The translations under genes were made by a program, and so were the position numbers. Shown in pieces: positions 26,086 to 35,999 of a stretch of 53,131 bases of DNA (positions within the stretch are counted from its first letter, which is position 1; each line of letters opens with the position of its first letter). The notes below the pieces were generated by a model, which saw nothing but the letters and a program-made list of their open reading frames with translations, did no database searches and had not been told where the DNA came from. The DNA is from an uncultured Pirellula sp. (lineage in GTDB: Bacteria; Planctomycetota; Planctomycetia; Pirellulales; Pirellulaceae). Location: NCBI GenBank assembly GCA_903892355.1, contig CAITIE010000004.1, positions 1 to 53,131 of the forward strand. Reading direction: 5' to 3'.

Positions 26086-26592
26086 GTGGGAACGGACTAT
26101 AGAGATCCAGGAAAGGGCGATGTTGTGGACCATCATGCGTCCACCAAGACATCCGCGGAACCTGTTGAGCAAAGCCAATCGCGAGATCAGGGACGGCACG
26201 CGGTCGTAGGCATCCTTCATGAGAACGATCGATTCCTCGTCATTCGCCGTTCGCACTTGGTTCGCGCACCAGGATTGATCTGCTTTCCTGGTGGCGGGAT
26301 TGAACTAGGCGAGGACTTTGAGACCGCAGTACGGCGCGAGTTGATGGAGGAATTGCAACTACAGGTCCAAGTCCACGAGCACTTGTGGACAAGCATCACA
26401 CGCTGGGGAACTCGACTTGAATGGCTTTTTTGCTCTCGAGATCGGAACCAGGATCCGATTGCAAACCCAGAAGAGGTCGCCGAGGTGCTTTGGTTGGAGG
26501 CTCATGAGCTGAAGCTTCGAGACGACCTGCTCGGAAGCATGCCCGACTTTTTAAAGGCCCTCGAGTCCGGTTCGATAACGCTGGGGCAATAA
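26086..26592 (+). CDS. Nudix hydrolase
   Basis: Hydrolase of nucleoside diphosphates linked to another group. The Nudix box GGIELGEDFETAVRRELMEE, continuing with L, matches the GX5EX7REUXEEXGU pattern except that the final Gly is Gln-like (ELQLQV). The N-terminal 35 residues before HAVVGILHENDRFLVIRRS look unstructured. The GTG start at 26086 is uncertain; an in-frame GTG at 26122, preceded by AGGAAAGGG, may be the true start. Substrates for this small type are unpredictable. Confidence 0.85.
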   Translation: MGTDYRDPGKGDVVDHHASTKTSAEPVEQSQSRDQGRHAVVGILHENDRFLVIRRSHLVRAPGLICFPGGGIELGEDFETAVRRELMEELQLQVQVHEHLWTSITRWGTRLEWLFCSRDRNQDPIANPEEVAEVLWLEAHELKLRDDLLGSMPDFLKALESGSITLGQ

Positions 26593-26723
26593 TTGGTACT
26601 CAGGAATGAGCCGACACGATCCAACGATTGCAGACCCGTTCGCCCCTCCCCAGCCAGTCCATCTACCAACTCATCCAGTAGCCAAACTCATCTAGCAGGC
26701 CAATTTCCAGCAAGGACAAGACG

Positions 26724-27701
26724 ATGAATACGTTTCGTGTGATTGATTCCCATACTGCTGGTGAACCCACGCGCACGATTGTGTCTGGGGTTGCTGAGGA
26801 ATTGGGGAACATCGGTTCCGGTACCCCGCTGGCCGCACCAAGCACGCGATTGAGCGTCAAGGAGCGACTTGAGGTGATGAGAATGAAATTCGATCATTAC
26901 CGGCGCGCGTTGGTCAATGAACCGCGAGGCTCGGATGTGATGGTCGGAGCGTTGCTTGTGCCACCACAAGATCCCGCCAATCTAGCAGGTGTTATCTTCT
27001 TCAATAACGTGGGGTACCTTGGGATGTGCGGCCATGGGACGATCGGGGTTGTCGAGACCCTTCGCTACCTGGGCCTGATGCAACCCGGCCGACAGACACT
27101 CGAGACGTGTGTTGGCCCTGTCCAAGTGCGACTCCATGAGGACCATCGGGTCACCGTGGAAAATGTTCCAAGTTATCGAGTGATCCAGCGGATGCCTCTT
27201 TCGGTCGAGGGACTCCCCGCGTTGCATGCTGATATCGCTTGGGGTGGCAACTGGTTTTGCTTGATCGAATGCCCTGATCCGATGTGGTTGGATGGTTCGG
27301 CTGCTGACTTGGTCGAGTTGAGCCAACGCATTTTGGCCGTTGTTCGAGAAACCAATCCGGAAGTCGATCACGTGGAACTGTTTGGTCCTCCCAAGAACCC
27401 GAATTGCGACTCCAGGTCCTTTGTCCTATGCCCTGGCGGCGCGTACGATCGTTCTCCGTGCGGGACGGGAACCAGCGCCAAACTCGCATGCTTGGCCGCC
27501 GATAAGAAACTCCAACCCCATACGATTTGGCGTCAAGAGAGTTACATCGGCAGCAGCTTCGACGCCGAATTTCAGTGGCAGGACGAATCCCGCGGTGTGA
27601 TAGCTCCAAGCATCACCTCCCGGGCATTTGTCAACGCCGACCTTCAGGTACTCTGCCATGAACAGGACCCGTTTGCGTGGGGAATCTCACCATCGCTGTA
27701 G
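26724..27701 (+). CDS. Proline racemase family, probable 4-hydroxyproline 2-epimerase
   Basis: A 325-residue cofactor-independent epimerase family protein. Both catalytic cysteines of the true epimerases are present: C102 in GMCGHGTIG and C246 in SPCGTGTSA. This favours 4-hydroxyproline 2-epimerase or proline racemase over trans-3-hydroxyproline dehydratase, in which the first Cys is replaced by Thr or Ser. The conserved N-terminus RVIDSHTAGEPTR is seen. The start is supported by AAGGA seven bases upstream. No other hydroxyproline catabolic gene is adjacent. Confidence 0.9.
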   Translation: MNTFRVIDSHTAGEPTRTIVSGVAEELGNIGSGTPLAAPSTRLSVKERLEVMRMKFDHYRRALVNEPRGSDVMVGALLVPPQDPANLAGVIFFNNVGYLGMCGHGTIGVVETLRYLGLMQPGRQTLETCVGPVQVRLHEDHRVTVENVPSYRVIQRMPLSVEGLPALHADIAWGGNWFCLIECPDPMWLDGSAADLVELSQRILAVVRETNPEVDHVELFGPPKNPNCDSRSFVLCPGGAYDRSPCGTGTSAKLACLAADKKLQPHTIWRQESYIGSSFDAEFQWQDESRGVIAPSITSRAFVNADLQVLCHEQDPFAWGISPSL

Positions 27702-27714
27702 AGGCGAGTGCCCG

Positions 27715-28599
27715 CTATCCGTTCCGCTTGGATTCCTCGAGAATCAACAGAGCTTCCTGCACGAGCTGCTTGGCCTCCATCGGATTTCGGCCATCAAATT
27801 TCGAAACGCCCACGCTTGCGGTTATCGCTAGCTCCAGTTCTCCCCAAACGAAATCTCTTTTGCACGTGGCGTTGCGCACGCGTTCCGACATCGCGATCGC
27901 TTGCACTAAATGCGACGGCCGATAGACGACACAGAAACGATTCTCTTCGAATCGAGCAATCAAATCGCTAACGCTAAGCTGAGCCTTGACCCGCCGCGCG
28001 AACTCCGTCAAAAACGCATCCCCGATGATTGGCCCATACTGATTAATAATGGTCCCCAGATTGTTCATCTCAATGAACATCAAGCAGAATGTCTGGCCGG
28101 TATGGACGCTAGCCGCGATCTCTTGATCTAAGGAGTCGAGCAGGAATCGCTTGTTGTACGTCCGAGTCAACGCGTCCGTCGTCATGGCTTGGAACATGGT
28201 TTCGACGTACTGAGATTCAATGTCTTGGGGATGCAAGTAGCAAAAGATGTGGTTGCCAAGCTGTATGCGATCTCCAGCGCGGAGTTTGGACTTATCGACC
28301 TTTTCATCGTTGACATAAGTTCCGTTGGTGCTGACAGTATCCTGGATGGTGTGTCCATCTTCCTCACGCATGATCACGGCATGGCATCGCGAAACCGAAT
28401 CGTCGGTAATCACCACGTGGTTTGCGTGGTCGCGACCGATGTTAATCGTCGGCATATCCAACGGTATCGGGGGAGCAAGGATCGGGCTGGGGTGGATTTG
28501 AATGAGCAAGCCAAACCTATTCAGGTCTGGAAAAGAAAGCTCAAATTGGCATGCAACCCGGTTCGCCCGCATGATGGTCGTTGAGTGCCATTCACTCAC
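27715..28599 (-). CDS. FHA domain plus degenerate GGDEF domain protein
   Basis: A 294-residue cytoplasmic signalling protein. The FHA domain (about 35-125) retains the phosphothreonine-binding elements INIGRDH, SVSRCHA and STNGTYVN. A GGDEF-type fold follows (about 140-290). Its active site is lost: the GGDEF loop reads EENRF (218-222, in ARFEENRFCVV) and the metal Asp of the DxD region is Glu (FIEMNN). So it should not make cyclic di-GMP and may instead bind a nucleotide or a partner. The GTG start at 28599 and an ATG at 28572 are both possible. It converges on the epimerase gene, ending 13 bp away. Confidence 0.82.
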   Translation of the reverse strand: MSEWHSTTIMRANRVACQFELSFPDLNRFGLLIQIHPSPILAPPIPLDMPTINIGRDHANHVVITDDSVSRCHAVIMREEDGHTIQDTVSTNGTYVNDEKVDKSKLRAGDRIQLGNHIFCYLHPQDIESQYVETMFQAMTTDALTRTYNKRFLLDSLDQEIAASVHTGQTFCLMFIEMNNLGTIINQYGPIIGDAFLTEFARRVKAQLSVSDLIARFEENRFCVVYRPSHLVQAIAMSERVRNATCKRDFVWGELELAITASVGVSKFDGRNPMEAKQLVQEALLILEESKRNG

Positions 28600-29129
28600 C
28601 TGCTGGAAAAGGCTGAAATGGCTTACGAGTTTTGAAGGAGTTCATCTCACCCATGGCCAAAAGGACATAAGACTATCGTTTTGTGCCTTCGGGATCGATC
28701 ATGGAATAGGATTTGGGCGATCAGGGGCCTGCGGCTGGGAACACATGCATGTCCAAAGGACAAATGCCTTGCTCCGACAAATAGCAATCCCATGGGAACT
28801 GTAGGCCACGCTATGAATAATCCTTCGAATCCAGTGTGCTACTTTGCACAACCAGCTAGAAGAGGGGTGCCGGTTATCCCTATTGCACCAGTCGTAACAC
28901 ATCAGAGCCGGTTGGCATCTCCGATCTTACGAAATAGAAATCGAAGTACAATGCACCGTCGATCGATTGTCCGCAGAGTTCACGGATCGGTTAGGATGGA
29001 CAACGGTCATTGCAGCTCCGAAATACGAGTAGCCGTTGCAAGCTGATAGGGTGATCTCGCTGCGATACTCAGGTTATCTTAAATAACCGCATGTTTGAAT
29101 TGTTACATTCGCGATAGGTAGGGATTGGC
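28600..29129. other. Intergenic region, about 530 bp
   Basis: I see no gene with coding support; the open frames are short and motif-free. A perfect inverted repeat GGTTAT-N5-ATAACC at 29072-29088 lies 42 bp before the CNNM/CorC start and may be an operator. Confidence 0.5.
29072..29088. promoter_or_regulatory. Inverted repeat upstream of CNNM/CorC gene
   Basis: GGTTAT-CTTAA-ATAACC, perfect 6-bp arms, with its AT-rich centre in promoter position relative to the GTG at 29130. It has the form of a dimeric repressor site; no binding protein can be named. Confidence 0.35.
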
Positions 29130-30437
29130 GTGGCAAGTGTTGAGTTGTTGGTAGTCGCCTTCATGGTGTTCGTCAACGGATTGTTCGCATCCTACGAAAT
29201 CGCGTTGGCATCGATCTCGCTATCCCGGTTGCAAGTGCTTGCGGGTCATGGTCGGTGGGGTGCTGCGGCGGCAATCGCCATGAAAACCGGGATCGAAAAG
29301 AGCCTCGCAGTCGTGCAATTGGGCATCACACTTGTGGGTATTACCGCGGGCGCTGCTGGCGGTGCCAGTGCTACCGATGATATCGCGCCTCAATTGGTGC
29401 AACTAGGTTTCAGTCCACGAGCTGCTGCGATTTTTGCGATCGCCATCTTTGTCGTACCGTTGACGATGATCACGATTGTGATCGGAGAACTGGTCCCGAA
29501 ATTGTTCGCACTGCGGAACAAGGAGTGGGTTTGCTTGACTCTGTCCCCTTGGATGCGCTGGTTCTCCTTGAGTGCATGGCCACTGGTTTGGTTGCTTGAG
29601 GCGTCCGCGTCGAAATTGATGGACGTGTTCGAACGGTTATGGAGTCCAAAAATCCATTCAGATTCGAGAGCCGAAGCGATTGAGTTGCAAGAGTTGCGAG
29701 CGATCGCGAGCCTGGCGAGAACCTCCAGCCTTATCGGGTCACGGGAGGAGAATATCATCTTGGGGGCGGCAAGACTCGCCAGCCGTTCGCTGAAGGAAAT
29801 CGCGCTTCCCGCGGAACAAATCCACTCGCTAGCTCTCAATAACTCCCTCGGCGAATGCTTGATTGCAGCTCATATGGATATGCACACACGTTTTCCTGTC
29901 GCTGCAAACCCAGGGGACCCGGAGTCCATCGAAGGCTACGTCACCTTCAAGGACATTGTTTCGGTCATGCGCATCAACCCCAGAGAAGCGACCTTGAAAG
30001 GGATCCTCCGAGAGATCCCTCGACTCCAAGAATCTTTGGCGATCTCGGTTGCCCTCGAGCGGCTGCTGCGCGAGCATACGCACATCGCGTTGGTTGTTCG
30101 CGACAATGGCAAAATATCCGGTATGATCACGCTCGAAGATATCGTCGAAGAACTTCTGGGAGATATCCAAGACGAATACGACTTACTCCCTGTGCACGTG
30201 GTGCGTTCTGGAAACGGTTGGGTCATCGGCGGAGGTGCTTCGCTTCAGAAACTCAAAGAAGTCACCGGAATTGAGTTGCCCAAAATGGAACCATCCAAAA
30301 ACCTCAATGCATGGGTTTCTGAGCAATTGGGGCATTTACCTACGGGAGGGGATGAGCTATCCGTTGAAAATGTTCGCGTCACCGTTCGCAAGGTTCGACG
30401 GCAACGGGTTTTGGAAGCATTTCTGCGAATGGCATGA
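29130..30437 (+). CDS. CNNM/HlyC/CorC family membrane transporter
   Basis: A 435-residue inner-membrane protein. The N-terminal CNNM (DUF21) domain has about four membrane helices (VELLVVAFMVFVNGLFASYE, VVQLGITLVGITAGAAGG, FAIAIFVVPLTMITIVIGEL and an amphipathic one). Two CBS motifs follow (around EGYVTFKDIVSVM and GKISGMITLEDIVEELLGDI), then the C-terminal CorC_HlyC domain (GWVIGGGASLQKLKE). Relatives transport or regulate Mg2+/Co2+. The GTG start has AGGGA five bases upstream. The old name hemolysin is historical and does not imply toxicity. Confidence 0.92.
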   Translation: MASVELLVVAFMVFVNGLFASYEIALASISLSRLQVLAGHGRWGAAAAIAMKTGIEKSLAVVQLGITLVGITAGAAGGASATDDIAPQLVQLGFSPRAAAIFAIAIFVVPLTMITIVIGELVPKLFALRNKEWVCLTLSPWMRWFSLSAWPLVWLLEASASKLMDVFERLWSPKIHSDSRAEAIELQELRAIASLARTSSLIGSREENIILGAARLASRSLKEIALPAEQIHSLALNNSLGECLIAAHMDMHTRFPVAANPGDPESIEGYVTFKDIVSVMRINPREATLKGILREIPRLQESLAISVALERLLREHTHIALVVRDNGKISGMITLEDIVEELLGDIQDEYDLLPVHVVRSGNGWVIGGGASLQKLKEVTGIELPKMEPSKNLNAWVSEQLGHLPTGGDELSVENVRVTVRKVRRQRVLEAFLRMA

Positions 30438-30613
30438 TTCGGCCCTGACGATCTTTTGCCAGATGGACAATTTTGCTATGAGTGGCTGGTCAGAGACGCT
30501 TACCGAGTTCCGCGTAAACCGGGGCGAATGCCTATCGGCTGAGGGTGGCGGTTGGTACAGGTACGAACGGATCAAACCCCAGGGCCCGCACGATGCATTC
30601 CAACTCATGTTGC

Positions 30614-31513
30614 ATGAACCCTCGTATCCCCGCGGGATTGCAGTGGGGCTTACTCCTCGCAGCCATCCTCGTCTGGCCATTCACTGGATGCTCGAGTCGG
30701 TTGATGAAAGGTGTCAACGAAGGTGCGGTAGCAGGGTTCGTCAAATCGGGGAAATTGGCTAAGACCACGCCAAATTTGGATTCGAAAAACTTTCGTGCGG
30801 ATTTGGCGATGCTCCCGTTCGTCGATTTCGACGGAGATGAGATCACCATCCATCATGTCCGGGATTGCCGGTATCGGAGCGAAGACGACTACGATGTACG
30901 TCACTACGACATGCGTTTCCAATTGTCCGATGTGAAAACCATTGATTTTATCGTCGTCCCCTTCAAAGAATCGAGTCTGTTAGCGCATACGATGCTCAGT
31001 TTTGGACTCGCTGATGGAAGGCATTTTGTGATCTCGGTCGAGGCGAGACTCGGCGTGGAAGAATCCTACTCGGCAGTCGCAGGGGCCGGACGTCGTTTTC
31101 CCTTGATGTACATCATCGGCGACGAGCGGGACTTGATTCTTTTGCGGACTTCGATCCGAGATGTGGAAGTCTATTTGTACCCCGGACGAGCGGAACCGGG
31201 ACAAGTCCAAGATCTGTTGGTCGATATGCTGGCCCGTGTAAATAAACTCCAAAGGGAACCTGAGTTCTACGATTCCTTCACCAATAATTGCACCACAAAC
31301 CTCGTCAACCACGTCAATAAACTTCGTCCTGGACGTATTCCGTTCGACGTTCGGGTGCTGTTGCCCGGCCACTCAGATCGCTTAGCCTACGAGTTGGGGC
31401 TACTCGATATCGACGGCCGCTTTGAATATGCTCGAGAGAATGCCAAGATCAACGTGCTAGCTCAACTGAATGCGGACAATCCGGAATTTTCGAAACGAAT
31501 CCGTCGCCAGTAG
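30614..31513 (+). CDS. DUF4105 lipoprotein
   Basis: A 299-residue exported protein with a lipobox FTGC at Cys26. The mature part contains the DUF4105 hallmark FYDSFTNNCTTNLVNHVN, whose Cys may be catalytic in this NlpC/P60-like superfamily, plus VARLG- and HTMLSFGLADG-like segments conserved around the active site. Function is unproven; relatives occur beside cell-envelope genes. The start at 30614 is chosen because it gives a proper lipoprotein signal; frames extending to 30545 or 30593 start without ribosome sites. It follows the CNNM/CorC gene in the same direction. Confidence 0.8.
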   Translation: MNPRIPAGLQWGLLLAAILVWPFTGCSSRLMKGVNEGAVAGFVKSGKLAKTTPNLDSKNFRADLAMLPFVDFDGDEITIHHVRDCRYRSEDDYDVRHYDMRFQLSDVKTIDFIVVPFKESSLLAHTMLSFGLADGRHFVISVEARLGVEESYSAVAGAGRRFPLMYIIGDERDLILLRTSIRDVEVYLYPGRAEPGQVQDLLVDMLARVNKLQREPEFYDSFTNNCTTNLVNHVNKLRPGRIPFDVRVLLPGHSDRLAYELGLLDIDGRFEYARENAKINVLAQLNADNPEFSKRIRRQ

Positions 31514-31634
31514 AATCTGCGCCCGGCAAGAAGTGGATTCATGCATGCCCCAGCAGTACAATCTGCCCCAGCACTGAAATCTTGTCGACAAGAAGCAGTG
31601 AATCAAGCGTCCGAAGCCAGAACGATGGTTAACC

Positions 31635-33104
31635 ATGAATCCCGATTCCGACATAACGTTGCGCCGTGAACTTCAAACGTGGGATCGGGCAACGCTCGAA
31701 CGTTTCCAACTCGATCGACTGAACCAGTTGCTCGATACAGTCCTTCGAGACAATGCGTTTTACCGCAAGTATTACGGTACCGATCGACTGCAACTGAGTA
31801 GCCTTGCAGAACTTTCGCGATTGCCATTGATGTCTAAATCCGATTGGATCAACAATGACCCGACGGGTATCGCAAAACATCATTCGTACGGTATCGATCA
31901 GTACCGCCGTTACCACCGTACCAGCGGTACACGTGGGCACCCGATGGTGATCATGGATACGGATTCCGACTGGCAGTGGTGGGTATCGACATGGCAATAT
32001 GTGCTCGATGCATGCCAGATCACCCGGCATGATCGTGTACTGATGGCCTTTTCTTTTGGACCATTCATCGGATTTTGGAGCGCCCACGATGCATGCTTGA
32101 ATCGACAGTGCATGGTGATACCTTCGGGTGGCATGTCGACGATGGCAAGGCTTGAATTGATCGAGTCGTCACGCCCCACCGTGTTGTTTAGCACCCCGAG
32201 TTACGCGCTTCACCTCGGCCAAGCCGCAGAGAAGCATGGAATGAGTTTGCGTGATTCCTCGATCCGATGTGTCTTTGTGGCGGGTGAACCTGGGGGGAGT
32301 GTTCCGAGCATTCGATCGTCGATCGAAGCCATGTATGGTGCGGAAGTGATGGATCATGTCGGTGCGACGGAAATCGGCCCATGGGGGTTTGGTAGTTCCG
32401 ACGGACGTTTCATGCATGTAATCGAAAGCGAGTTTATCGCAGAGTACTTACCAGTGGACTTGTCGAACGCCCAGCGAGATTCCCTTCGGGGACTCATCCC
32501 CAACCACGCGTCGATCCCTGTGGATATAGTAAGCAACGTCTCTGAATTGGTTCTGACCAGTTTAGGGCGGGTCGGTGCTCCAGTACTGAGATACCGAACC
32601 GGAGATCTCGTATGCCCAATCATCGATCGCTCTGGTGCCGATCGCTCTGGTGCCGATCGCTCCGGTGCCGATCGCTCCGGTGCCGATCGCTCCGGTGCCG
32701 ATCGATTAACGGGTGTTGCTCGTACGGTGGGTAGCGCGGAGGTGGGTAGCGCGGAGGTGGCTTCCGCCGGGCCCAGCGCCGAGTCCAGCTTTGTACGCTT
32801 GGCTGGTGGTGTCCTCGGACGGGCTGACGACATGATCGTGGTTCGTGGTGTCAATGTATTCCCGAGCAGTGTCGAGGCGATCCTTCGAGAGTTTCCCGAA
32901 GTGGGGGAATACCGACTGATCCTGCTCCGGAACGGCGCCTTGGATGAACTGCGACTGGAAGTCGAAGACGGAAAGCACGAACCGACGCGAATCGCACAGC
33001 GGTTATTGCTGCAATTGCAACTGCGAGTCGATGTCGTCGATGTCCCCGAAGGAACACTTTCCAAGAGCGAAGGGAAGTCTCGAAGGATGGTTGATCGGCG
33101 TTAA
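31635..33104 (+). CDS. Phenylacetate-CoA ligase family (AMP-forming) with repeat insertion
   Basis: A 489-residue acyl-adenylate/CoA ligase of the PaaK type. The P-loop-like YHRTSGTRGHPMV is near residue 95, followed by PSYALHLGQAAEKHG, the adenine-binding GATEIGPWG and the hinge Asp region VLRYRTGDLV. The C-terminal subdomain begins at GRADDMIVVRGVNVFP. Between RTGDLV and this subdomain there is an insertion of five DRSGA pentapeptides (331-355) and two GSAEV units. It is placed where other members have a short surface loop, so activity is plausible. The acid substrate is unknown; the family activates aryl acetates and related acids. Confidence 0.87.
   Translation: MNPDSDITLRRELQTWDRATLERFQLDRLNQLLDTVLRDNAFYRKYYGTDRLQLSSLAELSRLPLMSKSDWINNDPTGIAKHHSYGIDQYRRYHRTSGTRGHPMVIMDTDSDWQWWVSTWQYVLDACQITRHDRVLMAFSFGPFIGFWSAHDACLNRQCMVIPSGGMSTMARLELIESSRPTVLFSTPSYALHLGQAAEKHGMSLRDSSIRCVFVAGEPGGSVPSIRSSIEAMYGAEVMDHVGATEIGPWGFGSSDGRFMHVIESEFIAEYLPVDLSNAQRDSLRGLIPNHASIPVDIVSNVSELVLTSLGRVGAPVLRYRTGDLVCPIIDRSGADRSGADRSGADRSGADRSGADRLTGVARTVGSAEVGSAEVASAGPSAESSFVRLAGGVLGRADDMIVVRGVNVFPSSVEAILREFPEVGEYRLILLRNGALDELRLEVEDGKHEPTRIAQRLLLQLQLRVDVVDVPEGTLSKSEGKSRRMVDRR
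32625..32699. repeat. 15-bp in-frame tandem repeat, 5 copies
   Basis: Units GATCGCTCTGGTGCC, or the CTCC variant, at 32625, 32640, 32655, 32670 and 32685. They encode DRSGA five times inside the CoA ligase gene. The first two copies share T and the last three share C at position 9, a sign of local duplication. Confidence 0.96.
32726..32755. repeat. 15-bp in-frame tandem repeat, 2 copies
   Basis: GGTGGGTAGCGCGGA twice, encoding GSAEV units, 26 bp after the DRSGA array in the same gene. Confidence 0.88.
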
Positions 33105-33180
33105 GGCGATCCCAACGACGCCTAATCTCCCCGTGCTCGTTCTCGGAAGCGGGGGTGGTCGGTTATCTAGGGATTTTTGA

Positions 33181-34431
<1,251 letters not shown>

Positions 34432-34471
34432 TCGCAACGCGATTATCGCAAGCGAGAATCGATAATGACTA

Positions 34472-34501
34472 CGGCTCGGAGTTTTTCTCCGAGCCGTTTT
34501 T
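34472..34501 (+). terminator. Intrinsic terminator of gapA
   Basis: Perfect 10-bp stem CGGCTCGGAG/CTCCGAGCCG with a TTTTT loop and a trailing T-run. Confidence 0.9.
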
Positions 34502-34608
34502 CATTCATAAAGCCTGCACTTCTTTTCGCACTGACCAAACGCTGCCGCTGAATAAGTCACGCGGCCTCGCCGTTGTTCCTAGGAATTGCTCCAGTCGCAA
34601 TGCAAACG

Positions 34609-35901
34609 TTACGACTCTCGTTTGGCTAAGTCCAGAAACACAACAATCGATGGATTTCCAACAGGAACATACTGGCCGGTGAATTGGAGTGTTCCTTTGT
34701 CGCGATCGACCCGAAACACCGCTACGTTGTCTCCACGTTGGTTGCAACAGTACAGAAACCGCCCCGTGGGATCCAAATTGAAACTCCGAGGATAATTACC
34801 GCGAGTCCATTCCTCACCGATGTATTTCAGCGTTCCATCGGCTTCGATCGCAAAGATTCCGATGCTATCGTGAAGTCGATTGCCAGCGTACAGAAACTTG
34901 CCATCCCCCGACACCATCACTTCGGAGCAAAAATTGCTACCTGCAAATCCGGGTGGCAAGGTCGATATTGTTTGTCGCGGCGACAACCTACCTCGCGATG
35001 CGTCATAGTCGAATAGGACGATCGTCGAGCCTTCTTCTTGGATCGAGTAGAACCATTTTCCGTTCGGATGGAAATAAAAGTGCCGCGGTCCGTCCCCAGG
35101 GGGTAATGAGACACTGTGCGGATCATTCGCTTCCAATTTTCCGGTCCGTTCGTCAAACCGCCAAATGAAAATCTGATCCAAACCCAAGTCGACGTGGACA
35201 ACGAATCGGCCTGTCGGATCGGCAGAAATCATGTGAGCATGAGTCCGGTCATGGCCGCTGAAGGCAAAGCTTCCCGGCGGCGCGTTTTGTGCCCGGGTCG
35301 GACCAATTTTTCCTGTGTCGTTCTTCACATCGGTCGCTTCACCCAGCTTTCCATCACCTAGGATTGGCAGGACGGCGATCGAGCCTCCGAAATAATTAGC
35401 GACGAACAGATGCTTGCCGGAGGGATGGATGCTGACATAAGTCGGTCCCGCTCCACCCGACTTCACGGAATTGAGCAATTTCAAATCACCGTCGCTCGAG
35501 CTTACGGCGAACGCGCTGATCGTTCCTTCCTTGTTCTCGCCGACATGCTCTGTTTCGTTGGCCGAGTACACGTGCGTGCCAGCTTCGTTGACAACCAAGC
35601 AACTCGGACTGGTCCCCATGTCGGTCGATCCCAGCGCGCTCAGTGCTCCGGTCTCGCGATCAACCGAGTACCGATGGATCCCTCGACCATTCCCAGGAGG
35701 CAAATCGACTTGGGTGGGAAGCACATCACGAAGAGGTGAGCTGAAGGTTCCAATATAAGCGAGTAATGGACGACTAGCGATGTCACTCGCACCCGATGCA
35801 ACCGCGGCACTCGTGCCAATCCGAGCGACCGCCTGCGTACCAACTAAAGACGCCGCTACAGACAAGATGGAACGACGCGATGGATTCTCAAGATGCATCA
35901 T
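34609..35901 (-). CDS. Lactonase family beta-propeller protein (6-phosphogluconolactonase-like)
   Basis: A 430-residue protein of the seven-bladed lactonase family (YbhE/Pgl type). An N-terminal twin-arginine-like signal (RRSILSVAASLVGTQAVA) indicates export, unlike cytoplasmic Pgl, so the physiological substrate may be another lactone. Blade repeats include VNEAGTHVYSANE, SIHPSGKHLFVANY, SADPTGRFVVHVDLGLDQIF, FHPNGKWFYSIQE and LDPTGRFLYCCNQ. Starts at 35901 and 35898 (adjacent ATGs) are both possible. It converges on gapA, whose terminator lies between them. Confidence 0.85.
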   Translation of the reverse strand: MMHLENPSRRSILSVAASLVGTQAVARIGTSAAVASGASDIASRPLLAYIGTFSSPLRDVLPTQVDLPPGNGRGIHRYSVDRETGALSALGSTDMGTSPSCLVVNEAGTHVYSANETEHVGENKEGTISAFAVSSSDGDLKLLNSVKSGGAGPTYVSIHPSGKHLFVANYFGGSIAVLPILGDGKLGEATDVKNDTGKIGPTRAQNAPPGSFAFSGHDRTHAHMISADPTGRFVVHVDLGLDQIFIWRFDERTGKLEANDPHSVSLPPGDGPRHFYFHPNGKWFYSIQEEGSTIVLFDYDASRGRLSPRQTISTLPPGFAGSNFCSEVMVSGDGKFLYAGNRLHDSIGIFAIEADGTLKYIGEEWTRGNYPRSFNLDPTGRFLYCCNQRGDNVAVFRVDRDKGTLQFTGQYVPVGNPSIVVFLDLAKRES

Positions 35902-35999
35902 GACTAGCCGATCGTTGGAAAGTGGATAGAAAGAACGACAGAATCGAGGCATTCAAGATGAAAGCCTATTCATCGATTGTAATGAGGAGCCGTGGCCTA

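Noticed and set aside
28652-28669. Tiny open frame starting ATGGCCAAAAGG after a GGAG
   Set aside because: It encodes only five residues before a stop and has no regulatory context such as a leader-peptide terminator.
31581-31592. Palindrome CTTGTCGACAAG before the CoA ligase gene
   Set aside because: Twelve bases, single occurrence and no clear promoter beside it; not enough to call an operator.
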